Assembly (NCBI GenBank): GCA_963978905.1
Contig: OZ022258.1
Location: 30,260,716-30,324,715 of the forward strand
DNA from: Trichostrongylus colubriformis
Taxonomy: Eukaryota > Nematoda > Chromadorea > Rhabditida > Trichostrongylidae
DNA: 64,000 nt
Reading direction: 5' to 3'
Shown here: positions 10,961 to 22,235 of the stretch, in pieces
Position numbering within the stretch: position 1 is the first letter of the stretch
Layout of the letters: the number at the start of each line of letters is the position of its first letter
Made by a program: the position numbers and the translations under genes
Notes under the pieces: generated by a model
The model's database searches: none
The model's input: only the letters and a program-made list of their open reading frames with translations
Told to the model about the DNA's origin: nothing

Positions 10961-11650
10961 TCCACCACATCAGCCTTCCAATGCTTTCCCGATAGTGCAA
11001 GGGCGCCAAAAGCTGAATCTTTTAGCGCGATCGAGTACTATCATTTACTGCAATCGTCATTCAAGAAAACACAAGGTTAATCACAGCACAATGGCTCCCT
11101 CAATTAACTGAAGACTGCACAAAGGTTACTGACCACTTTACCGCGCAGTTGTTTCTGAAGCTTGATGGGTCCAACATACTCAAATTTATTTGGATCGATG
11201 TCCTCAGACTTTGGTGCTTTTGGTATAAATTTTTCTCTGTTCTTCTCCCGATCTGAAAAAAAAGATGTAGTGAAGGACACGTCTTTGAGCAGCTCATTCC
11301 CTCATGTTTCTTACTAGTACGTTGTTAGGCATCGTTTATAGCGGTAGAAACTCCGTTTTTGTAGAACTGTGGAACCCGCAGAGAAGGGTATGATACATAT
11401 CAACCGGGAGCATTGTGGGAATGCGAAATCTGCATTCTGCGGTGGACTCATGCCATTCTGACACCATTCTGCTGTAGGGTGATGGGTAAAAAGTGTGATC
11501 ACAAGGTTGTGAGAGAGGGGGAACAATATGGCTATGGTATAACTACTGACTTGACTTTGCGAGGAACTGAGCGCGTGAAAACCTTTAGCATTGCATTGTA
11601 AGACCTAAATAAACATATGTCTAAAACACCTATTGATCGTAAGTACGCTC
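10961..11650. other. unassigned spacer
   Basis: This could include the 3' tail of the gypsy-type remnant, but I recognise no integrase core or LTR. The frames present are short and unlike known families. Confidence 0.35.
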
Positions 11651-11899
11651 GCAGCTATAGCGTGCGCCCTTACGTCAAAAATTCGCACAGCGGCATGTCG
11701 GAAGCGAAACAATGCGGATGAGCTAAAGGCGCCATGTTGTTGGGTCCCGAAGCGATTAGCGTTTATTAGATAAGTCAACTGCGTATCGCAATCCTAGCAT
11801 TACGTTGTAATCGTTTTAAGACCAAACTACTGCGACGCACGCCTCTCGTCGTCGTGCGAAATCCTGACGTAAGGGTACACACCCATAGCCATTCCACCA
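11651..11899. mobile_element. MITE-like inverted-repeat element, about 250 bp
   Basis: The left end CTATAGCGTGCGCCCTTACG (around 11656) is matched by an inverted, slightly diverged end at about 11851-11897 (reading GGCTATGGGTGTGTACCCTT on the other strand). The terminal similarity is about 40 bp. There is no coding content. The family is unknown and the exact ends are approximate. Confidence 0.55.
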
Positions 11900-12157
11900 T
11901 TTGTTCAAGTCACGGTAGGTGTCAGCACAGTAGGATGGTGGGTAGATACGAGGGTTGTTAGGGAAACATTACGGTATGGTAGAACGGGTAATGTTGTGAG
12001 AAATTAGGGTAACGAAAACTTCAAACATTGCATCGCAAGGCTCAAACAACAGCTTCACGGACAGTTCCATCACTCATCGGACTGAGCGTAGAAGGCCGGA
12101 AACGGATTAGGGGCCGTACCGGAAGGGGATACAGTCCATGAACTTCAATATTTATGA
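11900..12157. other. unassigned spacer
   Basis: No gene or repeat could be supported between the MITE-like element and the TTAA-flanked element. Confidence 0.4.
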
Positions 12158-12207
12158 TTAAAGGCACACCTCGCGAAAAATTGTGAGAGCTATCGCGCGT
12201 GTTACAG

Positions 12208-12444
12208 GATGTAGAGGCCCAGGTTTACTCACCAGTGGAGGAAAATGATTCAAAACCCTTCACAACTACCAAAAGCAAAGCTCCCTGCGATGGGTCCTCG
12301 CCCGAGTATTGGGGACTAGAAATGAGTTTTTGCTCGATGAAAGTGCGCAAAATACTACGATATCTTCTGTTCTTCCTCGTTGAAGCTGCCTTCACTATTG
12401 CAATCGTTGCCTTATCCTGTCTTATCGCAAGTTTCCTTCTCCAC
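12208..12444 (+). CDS. candidate exon with a transmembrane segment
   Basis: This segment is 237 bp (79 codons), opening after GTTACAG and closing at a GTAAGA donor. The first half is polar and acidic. Residues about 51-78 form one long hydrophobic stretch (LRYLLFFLVEAAF then TIAIVALSCLIASFLLH) following a basic M-K-V-R-K, consistent with a single signal-anchor helix with the N-terminus in the cytosol. It joins in phase 0 to 12518-12610 over a 73-bp intron (12445-12517). No family was recognised. A start codon is not obvious: the ATG at 12209 is followed at once by a stop, so an upstream exon or an internal ATG (12322) would be needed. Confidence 0.45.
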
Positions 12445-12517
12445 GTAAGAGACACGTTGGAAATCTGTTCGTCTAAGGCAAGGTGTGATTCGCCTTGGTG
12501 TGCTCAACTCACCTCAG

Positions 12518-12610
12518 GTCGACCTGCCCGTGCGCGGCGAGGGTGAGCCATGGCGTCGCGAAGAGGGTGCGATCTTAACAACCATCCAAGGGTCTACCTG
12601 CCCTGAGAAG
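12518..12610 (+). CDS. candidate second exon of the membrane-protein module
   Basis: The exon is 93 bp (31 codons) between CACCTCAG and GTAAGC, entering and leaving in phase 0. The peptide is rich in G, R and E (V-D-L-P-V-R-G-E-G-E...) and would be on the far side of the membrane helix encoded by the first exon. Possible last exons follow at 12729-12782 or 12758-12805, both opening after a CAG acceptor and ending at a stop after 15-17 codons; I cannot choose between them. They lie outside the TTAA-flanked element. Confidence 0.4.
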
Positions 12611-12805
12611 GTAAGCGACTACTTAGATTATCGCGTGGTGTGCCTTTAATAAATGAGTTCTCCGATGATTGAGTTCCCTCGCACAAGGGGGTATTCAATT
12701 GAGCGCAGCTACCTTTGCTTAACCACAGCCTCTCCGTTCAGATCATCTAATGTTCAGCCCTCTCCTTACGACTGCCGTTTGACGCCAAGCTTAATGCGCA
12801 GCTAA

Positions 12806-13453
12806 AACTGGTGTACATTTAATCCGCTAGGCTAAAGCGTATGTGTCCGCCTGTTGGCCAAGCAATTCATGTCTTGTGTCGCAGCATTAGACTACGAGAA
12901 TGAAGGAAGATTTCGAGTGAGGGCGGATCGTTCTCGCTCACATATGTCATTTAAGGATCTACCGATGACATCAATGCTTGGGCAGTGGAGGTGACTGTGC
13001 CTGATTAAAGACTGCTGAAGAGAGTCGAAAGGCAAGTGTTACCAAATCTGCAATTCGCAATGACCCTGGACCTACTTATTGATTGTTGGCGCTGGACGAA
13101 AGCGACTGAAAGTGATAGCAGCCAGTGAAGTGTGATGGGAAGGAAAAGGACTCTTGTTCGCTATGTCGTGGAAATCAGAATCGAGGGGATGGATGAAATG
13201 AGTATAGGATTTCCACCAATTTTGCCAACCGATACGCGTCCTACCTTTCCAGTGGATTCTAGTTTGCTCAAGTGTAAACGCTACCTGTCTCTTCACCTAC
13301 GAAGAATGCTTGCAGCTGCAAATTCCATTATGCGATGTTTCCAAAGTATAGGTGATCGGAATATAGCAATGCTACCACCGATGGAAGCTGAGATGTCAGT
13401 TTGTGAAGCTCATGTAGTACAATGCTTATTAGGAAGTAACTAATCTCTATTCA
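12806..13453. other. unassigned spacer
   Basis: A 103-codon frame at 13132-13443 (plus strand, starts GTG) has no recognisable motif. The region near 12960-13060 loosely resembles the 140-bp repeat at 2880. Nothing firmer was seen. Confidence 0.35.
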
Positions 13454-13576
13454 ATGGCTGTTTCCTTTGTGTGCCGGCGTGGCACTTTGGATTTGTCTGC
13501 TGCATGTCTACGGGTTTGCAAGCTAGTAAAAGAGCAGGAAGACGATAGGATAAAAAATCGACCATATGCGGAAGTG
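13454..13576 (+). CDS. weak candidate first exon, unknown protein
   Basis: An ATG at 13454 opens 41 codons that end exactly in phase 0 at a strong donor (GTG followed by GTAAGTGG at 13577). The peptide is basic and cysteine-containing, then acidic near its end. No downstream exon was identified with confidence. It is offered only because start, frame and donor agree. Confidence 0.2.
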
Positions 13577-14442
13577 GTAAGTGGACTTTGAGTGTCAATC
13601 TGAGATGATGTTAGATTGTGCGAACACCTTTTGAATCAATGTAAGTCGGGGAGAAGGGTGGTGGGAAGCGTCTTCACCTTAAATGCTGAACGATAATATA
13701 TCTCGATCCATTACGTAAAAGACGTAAGAACATGACAAGCTAACCATATAAATGTGACCTTTGACTTATGCCTGGCAGAGTAAGAAAGCTCCCGGTGAGT
13801 CCTTTTTGAAATAGAACTTGTTACAAGTGCTATGTGCAAGAAGCAAAAGCCAAGTTGAAGGCCCTTCCCTTCCCTTGGGTCATTGTGAGGCTGGAATTGA
13901 TACTCCCTCGCTTCACATAAAAAGCACCTCCCTAATGCTGCAGGGATGAAGTGGTGGGGACGTCCTGTAAAGGTATTTACGTGCAGCCCAGCATAGCTTG
14001 CAACATAAACATGAAGTCGCGCCTCTTCATCCCAACCCACATTTACCTCACCTTTCTACCTCTATCTGATCGTAGGTCGCATGGATATTCATCTCACGTC
14101 TATTCCACGAGGTAATAATGGTGTCGCAGTAGGACACTTGCGTATGAGGAAGGAACTTAGCATACATACGCAGAAATAGGAAGCAAGCCGTTTCCCGTAA
14201 AAACACAATGCTCTATAAGCAGTTCGATGATTAAACGCAAAACTCACATCTAGACCGGTATATGAATGCAAATATGATATACATGACAGCAATTGTGAAA
14301 GGAATAATGTATAGTAGGTAAATCATATGGTTAGTGCTGGAAAAGTGCATTACAAGCGTTATACATGTGAAACCCAAAAACACGTGTATCATTCTCGTGG
14401 TGCCATGGAAATCGGTGTGGGAGATGGTAGAGCTTGTTGTTG
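13577..14442. other. unassigned spacer with a possible dispersed repeat
   Basis: The block reading GTTCATGTTTATGTTGCAA-like on the minus strand near 14000-14020 resembles the start of the repeat arm at 14908. Apart from that no gene could be supported. Confidence 0.35.
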
Positions 14443-14487
14443 TTGAATGTGGAAAAGTGAGAGATGTTATTGAATGTGGAAAAGTGA
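14443..14487. repeat. 27-bp tandem duplication
   Basis: TTGAATGTGGAAAAGTGA occurs at 14443-14460 and again at 14470-14487, a 27-bp period. It is a small local duplication. Confidence 0.8.
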
Positions 14488-14907
14488 CTGTTTAGTTGAA
14501 CTTCGTCTAGCGTTTCAGTAGCATGTAGGCATATCACATCACATATCACGGCCATGTATGGTCCCAGCGTTACGGATTTTTTCCTACACCTCACTTCTAG
14601 GTTTTTTATACACGAAGATCAAAGGAATATTTGCTTCTGTCCAAGCCTAGGTGAAAAGATTTACGGAGCAGCGAATCCTTTCTAGGTGCTGTAATGAGGG
14701 GACATCTTATAAAAAAGGTGCACATCAAACAACAAGCATCTTGGAGGGATCTTTGACTCAGACGTAGAAAGGAGGGGCTCCTCCACCTCTTCTAAGCTTT
14801 GGTATTAGTGCTCATGGTGGGGTGCCCCACCATTGCGATAGCACCCATTTCTATATGAAAGGCCGGGTCAGTGTGAGCCGGAAGGGGAAGAGGGGGGAGG
14901 GTACGAC

Positions 14908-15183
14908 GCGAGTTCATGTTTATGTAGCAAACCCGCGGATGGGTCTACTTACGACAGAAAATCGCCTCGCGGCGTCGCACTCGCGGCGCCAGCGCTACGA
15001 CTTGCTGAATCGATTGCCATTGGGAGCCCGGCAGAGGGTGGCTGCGTCACCTCTGCACTTCCACCGGGTGTGCACCTTTAGTTCCAATAGTGTACTGTAA
15101 GTGTACGGTAGTATAATTACAAGATTACTCAGGTCACTTCGCACCTCACCTCGCACCTCCTAGCCTTGCCTTTGGGGTGACCT
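14908..15183 (+). repeat. left arm of a 2-kb inverted-repeat pair
   Basis: This arm matches the inverted segment 16638-16932. The best-preserved part is the inner 120 bp (15062-15183), which includes CCAATAGTGTACTGTA and GATTACTCAGGTCACTTCGC. The outer part is GC-rich and more diverged. Frames read through both arms end in the same F-S-S-N-S-V-L peptide simply because the DNA is repeated. Confidence 0.75.
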
Positions 15184-16637
15184 TTTCCATTGCTTGCAAT
15201 GACATCTTCCCCACTGACTGATTTAACGATATGTAATGGATCTACTAGAAACTGAACCTATGTAATTACAATTATAATTGTGCCTTTATTGCGACGTTTC
15301 TATTACACTAACCTACCCGAAAAAAAACAAACAGATAAACGAAGCAAACAGATATAACAGCAAAAACATGTATACTATTAATCACAAAGAAATAAACAGA
15401 TGTAAACGTTACAAAACTTGTCATCTTAATAGTGGTGCACGCTCAGAGAGTCAATAAGCATGGATAATTTGAAAACGGGTTTTGCTACCAATATATAAGG
15501 CTTTGGTGCTCATTGGATGGACAAATCGTTACACTTGGTGCCATCGAAACCAAGAACGTCGGGCGCTAACTATCTAAACTCCCATGTACTGACCATCTTC
15601 ACATTAGCTCGCGTGATTCGCGTAGTACAGTGCGATGGCCAAACCGTGACGGATAAGGAGCTTAATGAGTATCCAGTTGGGCCGGCTCACACTACTGCGC
15701 GCATAACACAGAGAAGCATGCAAGATGGGCTTGATCGATATCGATTGTTCGGTATCATCCAAATGCGAAACTTGCTAGAAAGCACGACTATTTCTTTCCC
15801 GAAATGAAATAAGCTGAGCTTTCCAATGTTATTAGCAGCGAGTTATTGTCAAAATACTGGATTCTCTTCTAAAACTCTAGTGTAAAGAAAGCCATGCATG
15901 GAATGCAATCAAGACTATAGTGGCCAACTCGAAAGCTTGAGATTTAATCACGCAATCACAGTCATAATCAATTGTATTTAGTTTTAGTATTTAGTTTTAG
16001 ATAATTACCCCGAACGACCCAGTTTCTATTCTCAACACCATAAAAGGAGTGACAGTGCAAAGACTTCAAATGTCAAAGATTTCCTGATTCTCATTATACA
16101 TATAAGGGCGGGTTGGTGTATGAACTAGCGGCGCGCATCCCACTCTCACGGCACGTGATCGAATCCCTCGTCGGCGCACGCCCACGCGTACCAAGCCTTC
16201 CATCCCTCCGGGGTAGTTATGTTGGTACCATTCTCGCCTACAAGAGTGAAAGCACTGACTTGTACATCGGCTAGCCTTCGCAATTCTTTGTAAAGCCGCG
16301 AATCAGATTCACTTGCCCCAACGATTCTGAATGGAACTGGGATGCAAGGCGGATCCTCCAGAAGGGACTGATTAAGTCAAAAAACACCCCACATCTATCT
16401 ATCATTATATCAAAAGTACATCACTGCTTTCCTCTACTTACTAGCTTGGATTTTCATCAAAATTACTATCGAGGCACACATGCAGGCGCGATTATGATTA
16501 TTGATAAACCTGAGAGTGTGGTTTGTACCAATGAAGATTCTCTGCGAACCACGGATGATTTTTTTATTCATTCGCTTTTCCATTTTACACGTGCATTACT
16601 GTTTCACTAAAAGGTCAATAGTCGGTGCGAGCAATTA
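15184..16637. other. DNA between the inverted arms
   Basis: This 1.45-kb segment may be the interior of a composite or foldback element. The longest plus-strand frame (15517-15807, 96 codons) shows no known domain and no splice context. I do not call a gene. Confidence 0.4.
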
Positions 16638-16932
16638 AGTGGGGCCACCCCATAGGCAAGGATAGGAGGTGCGAGGTGAGGTGCGAAGTGACCTGAGTAA
16701 TCTTGTAATTATACTACCGTATACCTACAGTACACTATTGGAACTAAAGACCCTCACCCCTTCCACCCATGCCACACGCCTCCTGCACCCATAGCACCCT
16801 GCCTCCTCCACCCATGCCCACAGCCGCCAGGTCCTGACACTGGCACTCGCACCCGCCGCGCCGCTCGCCACAGGCGGCCACGCAATGTTTGTCGTGAGTA
16901 GACCCTTCTCAAGCCCGCATACATATGAACGA
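16638..16932 (-). repeat. right arm of the inverted-repeat pair
   Basis: It is the reverse-complement partner of 14908-15183. The segment 16755-16860 contains C-rich near-repeats (CACCCATGCC and CACCCATAGC types) that are absent from the left arm, so the arms have diverged or expanded separately. Confidence 0.75.
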
Positions 16933-18554
16933 TTTCGTCCCTGCAGAAGGACGTGGCTGCTCTTCATCCATGTGGGAGGAGAGGGACATGAATGCCTATG
17001 CCTAGGGAGGGGAACAAGCTTCGAGTGATTGAAACAACATGTCGTGAAAGGGCTTTCTCATTGGTTCATTACCCGGACCCCTTTCGTTCCTCACTCCCCC
17101 AACCCACCGCATCCCGTGAACTGTTTCACCAACCGCAGCTCTCTGTCTATGCCAGGGCAAAACTCACGTCTCACGATCTCATGGTAGCCATGTGCAGAGG
17201 TGTAGTCATTAGGAGAGAAAATTCGCTTCGCGGAGTCGGTGTGCGACCCGATCGTGTGATCTGTGCGCGGCGTATTGGATGGGTTCTGACACGATGACGG
17301 TGCCCTACGCCTCATTTTAGGTGCAATAGCCTTGGGACTCAACTAATACGGTGCTCGTAGCTTGCATCATGACGTCGCGCGCTGAACGATCACGCGAATT
17401 TTCTATCCTGATAGCGTACACCCCCATGTGCAGAGGTGAATTGGAGCAAATATGGCGTCGACTTCTAGCCGTTTCCATTCAAATGATCTTAAAGGATGCA
17501 AATATTGATGTTAATGGATGCAAATTGTGCTCGGCACTGAACGCCACGTGTAATTTCCCAAAAGACGGCATCGGCGACTTTGGGCTACTTCCACAGTCTC
17601 GTTACTATTCGACAATCACTCTCCCCTATTTCTGTATCGTCAATCCCAAAAAATCAATTGAACCGATCACCTGCTACTTTTGAGAGCTGAGTTATATCCT
17701 GGTGTTCTTATTTCTTCTAGTTCTGTGGTAGACTGAACGAGACGCATAAAATGAAACAATAATGAATAACAAACATGAACTAAACCGCCAGCTTACCATC
17801 TACCAGTGCCGTTTCTCATGAATGAACATACACCTTGATGCAGGGTCAAATGGGTAGATTCACATTGATACGTACTTAAATACCTTTTCTGTATGAATCA
17901 CCTACTTTGTGTGTCTATTCGTCTTTCTGTTTGTTGGTGTTCAGCAGCAAGTGCGTGACTGTGGTAAAGGGATGAAAGAGTCAGTCACAGAATACATTAT
18001 CGACCGCTCAGAGCTATGCAGGCTACTTCATGTTCGTTAAGGACCATCTTAACTTATGTGATAGCACCTCATATTTATTTAAACGCCCACGCAGCACACT
18101 TGCAGCCACTCTGCGAGGTGCTGACGTCCAGTAAGTATTACCACAGAGAATCATGCGAAAATGAGATGTGTGTTGGGGGACAGTATAGTTCGGCCAGACC
18201 TGATAAAGTTTCGGGAAACCGAGTACATGAAAACAATGGCGAGTCTTCTAAGAACACACAGAATAGTCAGACATCGTACTGTGCGCAGAGAGCCCGAACG
18301 GGTGACAGGCCACAGCTTTAGGAGACTGGAAAGTGCAGTAAGGCATCTTAAAGGAAATCTCCACTTAAAACATATCTCCAAGGAATCTCTGAGGGGTTAA
18401 TTTACACACTCAAGCCCATATTATGCCTTAGGAATAAATGACTTCCTTGGCAAGCACCTCCTCGTTGCAATACCGTAGAGTGTATCGCGTACCACCCCAC
18501 ATAGTAGCCATGGCTTTCAACGCTCATCCATAAACCATATAACGCAACGTTTGT
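16933..18554. other. unassigned spacer
   Basis: Several frames of 76-110 codons occur on both strands (for example 17351-17683 plus, 18151-18381 minus) without recognisable motifs. A good donor (CCA followed by GTAAGT at about 18132) exists but no paired exon was found. Confidence 0.35.
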
Positions 18555-18760
18555 TCGTATTTGACTTCCGACGCTCCTTATCAACTGCCATCACTACCGG
18601 TCCCTCACCACTGATGTCTCCTTGCTACCTCCTACACCATTTCTGAAAATCAGGATCCCATCATTGCTGTGACGCGAGATATGAATTCCGTGACAAGAGA
18701 CACACACACACATACTTAGCGGATTATATGTAGTAGGATTATTCAGCAGCTTCCTCAGTA
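18555..18760 (-). repeat. interspersed repeat, copy 2
   Basis: On the minus strand this copy runs through a (GT)n run, a GAATTCATAT...CGCGTC block, GATCCTGAT and finally GATAAGGAGCGTC, the same order as 2690-2895 on the plus strand. The two copies are clearly diverged, so the family is not recent. Confidence 0.6.
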
Positions 18761-19211
18761 CCATTAAAGTCTTGTACTTCTGCTCAATTTTTTCGTTCTC
18801 CTGTTTTATCATTGTATCAGTTGAGCTACCGCACAGTACTGCGCGAATAATGCGTCAATGTTATGTAGTATGGATGGTCGGTATTGACCAAGTGATATCG
18901 AAGAAGTCCATATCGCTCATCTCCACCACACTGCGATAGGCCTAGCACTGGGCGCGAGCTCAACTGGTTTCTCAATAAAAGTATATCACTACTTGGAATT
19001 TCGCGTAGTTTAGTGGTCGTAACGACCGTTTCGTTTACTTATGTCGGCACGAAGAATGTTCATTTGCTGAGATCAGCGCTCAAGCCTACTGTTTTCCGAT
19101 AATCCATTCATTTACCACTGTATATCCTTTCCTGAAGAAAGTCACCACTCTACGAGATCCCAATGATTAAGCGGCTGACACCTTCTGCTACATTAATATC
19201 GACGATCAATG
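18761..19211. other. unassigned spacer
   Basis: No feature could be supported. Confidence 0.4.
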
Positions 19212-19215
19212 TTAA

Positions 19216-19532
19216 AGGCACATTTCGCGATAATCAGAAGGGTCGACCTACATTCTTGAAATATATCCTCGGGTCCCTTGTAAGGCTGCACCTTGACGGT
19301 GCCACGGTGCGCTGTCAAGGCATACCACCTGCTCGAACCCCCCTTCGACACCGCCCACTTGAGTTTCCTTATGGGTCAACTGAGCAAAATGGGTGGCGTC
19401 GTAGTGGATCAGAGCAGCTGTAGCGCCGTGATAGCGCAGCACTGCGACAAAAAGGAGGTGTAGTCTGACCAGTTACCCGAGGATCCACTGATCCAAGTAG
19501 GTGAATCACCCGGATTATATCGAAGTGTACCT
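19216..19532. mobile_element. TTAA-flanked MITE, 317 bp
   Basis: TTAA at 19212-19215 and 19533-19536 flanks inverted ends AGGCACATTTCGCGATAATC and, on the other strand, AGGTACACTTCGATATAATC. The similarity extends inward to a shared ATCCTCGGGT block. The terminus type is shared with 12162-12645. The minus-strand frame across it (19248-19442) has no family resemblance and is probably not a gene. Confidence 0.7.
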
Positions 19533-19536
19533 TTAA

Positions 19537-20111
19537 CGAGTCAGGAACGAAATGTGTTCATCCACTGATCATTTGGCAGTTGCGCTGTAGTGGTCGCTAT
19601 TGGGTGATCGGTACGCTTCAGTGCTCATGGTACCGCATTAGAAAATGAACTATTTACCTTGATATAATAAACGTAGATAGCATCTGGATCATTATCGTAG
19701 ATCGTGGTATCAAATAACAGGCGCTTTCTCCTTCTTCTTGTTGCTAGCGTCAGTTTCGCGCCATCGCGGGGTCCGCTGAACAACGCCATTACTTTGAAAG
19801 CTAAGCAATTTAGTGGTTACCACATTGCTGCAACTGACAATAGAGCCCAAACGAAGTACAGTGACACTAATCAGACATCAGATACTGTAACTATAGTGGT
19901 CGTATTGTAATGGTCAGCATGTATGGAATTCCCCCAATAGTTCTTAGTGACTGTGAACAACCCTTATCAATCAGATTCGATTCGACCATTGACGTTCTAG
20001 CACCACTCCCTACAACAGCCATGAGTCTGAACACTCTAATGTAGAAAATGTGCCCTCTAGAAAATTCGAAATTTTCCTTCTAGAATGGTCTAATTGTACA
20101 GGAGGTGAGAT
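19537..20111. other. unassigned spacer
   Basis: A plus-strand frame at 19704-19910 begins with a hydrophobic, signal-like run but has no ATG start and no clear acceptor. A small AT-rich palindrome lies near 20058-20086 (TCTAGAAAATTCGAAATTTTC). No gene is called. Confidence 0.35.
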
Positions 20112-20218
20112 TACTGTATGTGGATGGACTGATACGAGTTCACCTACTACATAAAGAGAATTTGTACTGTATGTGGATTGACTGATGCGAATTCACCTAC
20201 TACACAGAGAGATTCTGC
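20112..20218. repeat. 53-bp tandem duplication
   Basis: Units start TACTGTATGTGGAT at 20112 and 20165; they differ at a few positions. Both contain TTCACCTACTACA. Confidence 0.8.
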
Positions 20219-21259
20219 TATATCTGCTTTTGTCACCTCATCTAGAAGAGCACAACACATACAATATTGTTCCTATTTGATTTTTTCGATATAGTGGTGA
20301 GCCCATGTGTAGCTGTTCACATGCCGATGTTTTCACACATTTGATCTTCTGTTTTTTTTTTGTACGCACCTTTGAGTGTGTTGAACTAAATAAATAAAGA
20401 GAAAGGTAAGGCGAATGGTGTCACCCCATCATCGATTCTGGGAAAGTAATAATCCACCCCCTAGCAGTCAAAAGCGAGGCAAAATTTTAACAGCGTTGAG
20501 ATATCGATAATTAATGCATCACTCGAAGAAAGCTGACCGCACTATTCCAGTGAGAAGGAGGACATACTGCAGAATATGTGAAAATGATAACAACGAAGCA
20601 GCCTTGTTAAAATTTCGATTTCTATTTTATTTTGATATATTTTGTGATATATTTTCAGTGACATATTCTCACGGGCCTAATATTTTGACAACGTGTGCTT
20701 CGAATTTCTTACATAATAATAATCAAGTTTGGTCTATTCACCACACCTTGCGTGTATTTATTTTACCACCCTACAGCTTAATATGGGCACGCCACTCTCA
20801 TGTCCTGTTCACAGTGACGTATTGAGATTCGTGCAAATATTTGATTCCAACAATAGCCTTCTTTTCATTAAGGCAGCACCTATATTTGTGGAAACAGGTG
20901 GAAAAATAAATACAAGGCATGCTCTGGCCCTACCGCAGGGGTTACCCACTGACAGTGGCTCCTCTCGCACCATAGCTTGTGTCCCTGTTATATCAGGCAA
21001 CACAAGCGACCACTTTCCTACATCCATATCGATACATTCGCACCCTAAAAATAAAGCCCGGTTACAAGGAACAAGCCGGATGATATGCTTTTTATCATGA
21101 TTCCCAATCCCATTATTACAGTGCTGTAGGGATGCTCACTTTCATAGCATCTATTCCTGATCATGGCAGCCGTCGAGGAGCTGGTGGTAGAGGTACTTCG
21201 CGCTTCTATTGATGTGTTTTGTGCGTGAAAATGATGCTGCTTCTGGTTATGGTGGTCTT
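20219..21259. other. unassigned spacer
   Basis: Frames of 70-123 codons (20514-20825 and 20729-21100 plus, 20809-21027 and 21045-21266 minus) lack recognisable domains. A T9 run lies at about 20352-20360. No RNA gene was seen. Confidence 0.35.
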
Positions 21260-21446
21260 CTAACAACTATTTATATGGGCTAAGAAGTTTTCGCACATCA
21301 TTTCAACCTTTGCTTCGTCTATGTTCTCCCAAAGAGGCTCACACATCAGTACTTTCCTCCAAGGGTTCTCCTCCCGCTGAGAGCTATCCTGAGTCCTCTC
21401 GAGCTTGTCGTGCAGCGAGAAGAGCTTCAAGATGGAGAAAGTGCAT
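21260..21446 (-). CDS. candidate terminal exon, unknown protein
   Basis: The minus-strand frame ends at TAG (21260-21262). The 61 residues before it have codon use that looks coding, with many GAG, AAG, CTC and AAC codons and a charged, helix-prone peptide (L-H-D-K-L-E-R-T-Q, then E-N-I-D-E-A-K-V-E). A possible acceptor (TACATAG) places the exon start at 21446, though the frame stays open to 21646. No family is recognised. It may be the 3' end of a gene whose other exons lie further right or have been lost at the tRNA array. Confidence 0.25.
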
Positions 21447-21629
21447 CTATGTACAAGATTTGGTTTATCACACGAGAAGTGACTGTTCGTTCCACCAATC
21501 AGCCAAAGCGAATATACACATTCCTTGTTTACAATGGCGTCAGTTGAGCTACCACGAAAATCGAAACACCTACCGATATTAGAGTCCGGACCATGCAGTT
21601 GCTTTAGACTGTGTTCATACCCAACTGAC

Positions 21630-21911
21630 TGGGATTTGTGGCGCATCGGCGTAAAGTCGAGTATACGTATCGACGAGATAATGAGGCATTAGCGCATCCG
21701 CGATTTGGGAAATCGGTGCATTCGCGCATGCATAAGATACGTACCTATCAAAAAAAATGACAGCTTCGGCGCATCCACGATTTGAAAGAATTGGCGGATC
21801 GGCGCATCCGCGGTTCCAGCTATTTGCCACATTGCAAGTCAACTAAAGGGTGGTACGTGGCCTCGCGAGAAATCCTTGAACGCGGATGTGCGGATGCGCC
21901 GATACGCCGAT
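21630..21911. repeat. GC-rich short repeats with a hairpin
   Basis: Short blocks of the type GCGCATCCGCGATTTG recur irregularly at 21630-21830. A 14-nt perfect inverted match, ATCGGCGCATCCGC at 21798-21811 and its complement at 21890-21903, could form a hairpin. This lies about 290 bp before the tRNA array begins. Confidence 0.5.
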
Positions 21912-22235
21912 GCGCTCATGCGCAGAATCACCTTCAGTTGGGTTGAACACAGCCTTAGTGCTCGTGATAATCCAAGCATTCATCACTGCACATCACATCA
22001 CTTACCTTTCGGCCTAGGGAAGAGAGTAATCTACCAGAAAATGGCAGTTAAGAACAGCGATGAGCCGACTGTAGCGCTGAGATAGTAGCGGCTAAAATCG
22101 AGGAGGCCTTCTGAGATTAGCAAAGCGACGCCGAACCCTCGAGCTCCCTCGTCATAACCAGCAGCGGTGCCACTGGACCGCGTACCTTTGATATGGTCAA
22201 ATTTGTGACATTTCACATTTCTGGTGGTGAAGTGG

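Larger units (their letters stand above)
12162..12645. mobile_element. TTAA-flanked element carrying an exon module, 484 bp
   Basis: TTAA is present at 12158-12161 and 12646-12649. The ends are inverted and begin AGGCACACC(T/A)CGCGA, the same terminus type as the element at 19216-19532. Inside lie an acceptor, an exon, an intron, an exon and a donor, all in phase 0 (see the two exon entries). That arrangement could be a non-autonomous piggyBac-like element that has captured gene sequence, or a real gene in which such ends happen to flank two exons. I favour capture but cannot prove it. Confidence 0.6.

Noticed and set aside
13132..13443. 103-codon plus-strand frame
   Set aside because: No ATG-supported start in good context, no motif and no confirmed splice partners.
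15517..15807. 96-codon frame between inverted arms
   Set aside because: No recognised domain; length is not unusual for chance in this composition.
19290..19345. Segment with GCTCGAACCCC that resembles a T arm
   Set aside because: No acceptor or D arm can be paired around it; it lies inside the TTAA-flanked MITE.
19704..19910. Signal-peptide-like frame
   Set aside because: No ATG start, no acceptor at the right place, and no family resemblance.
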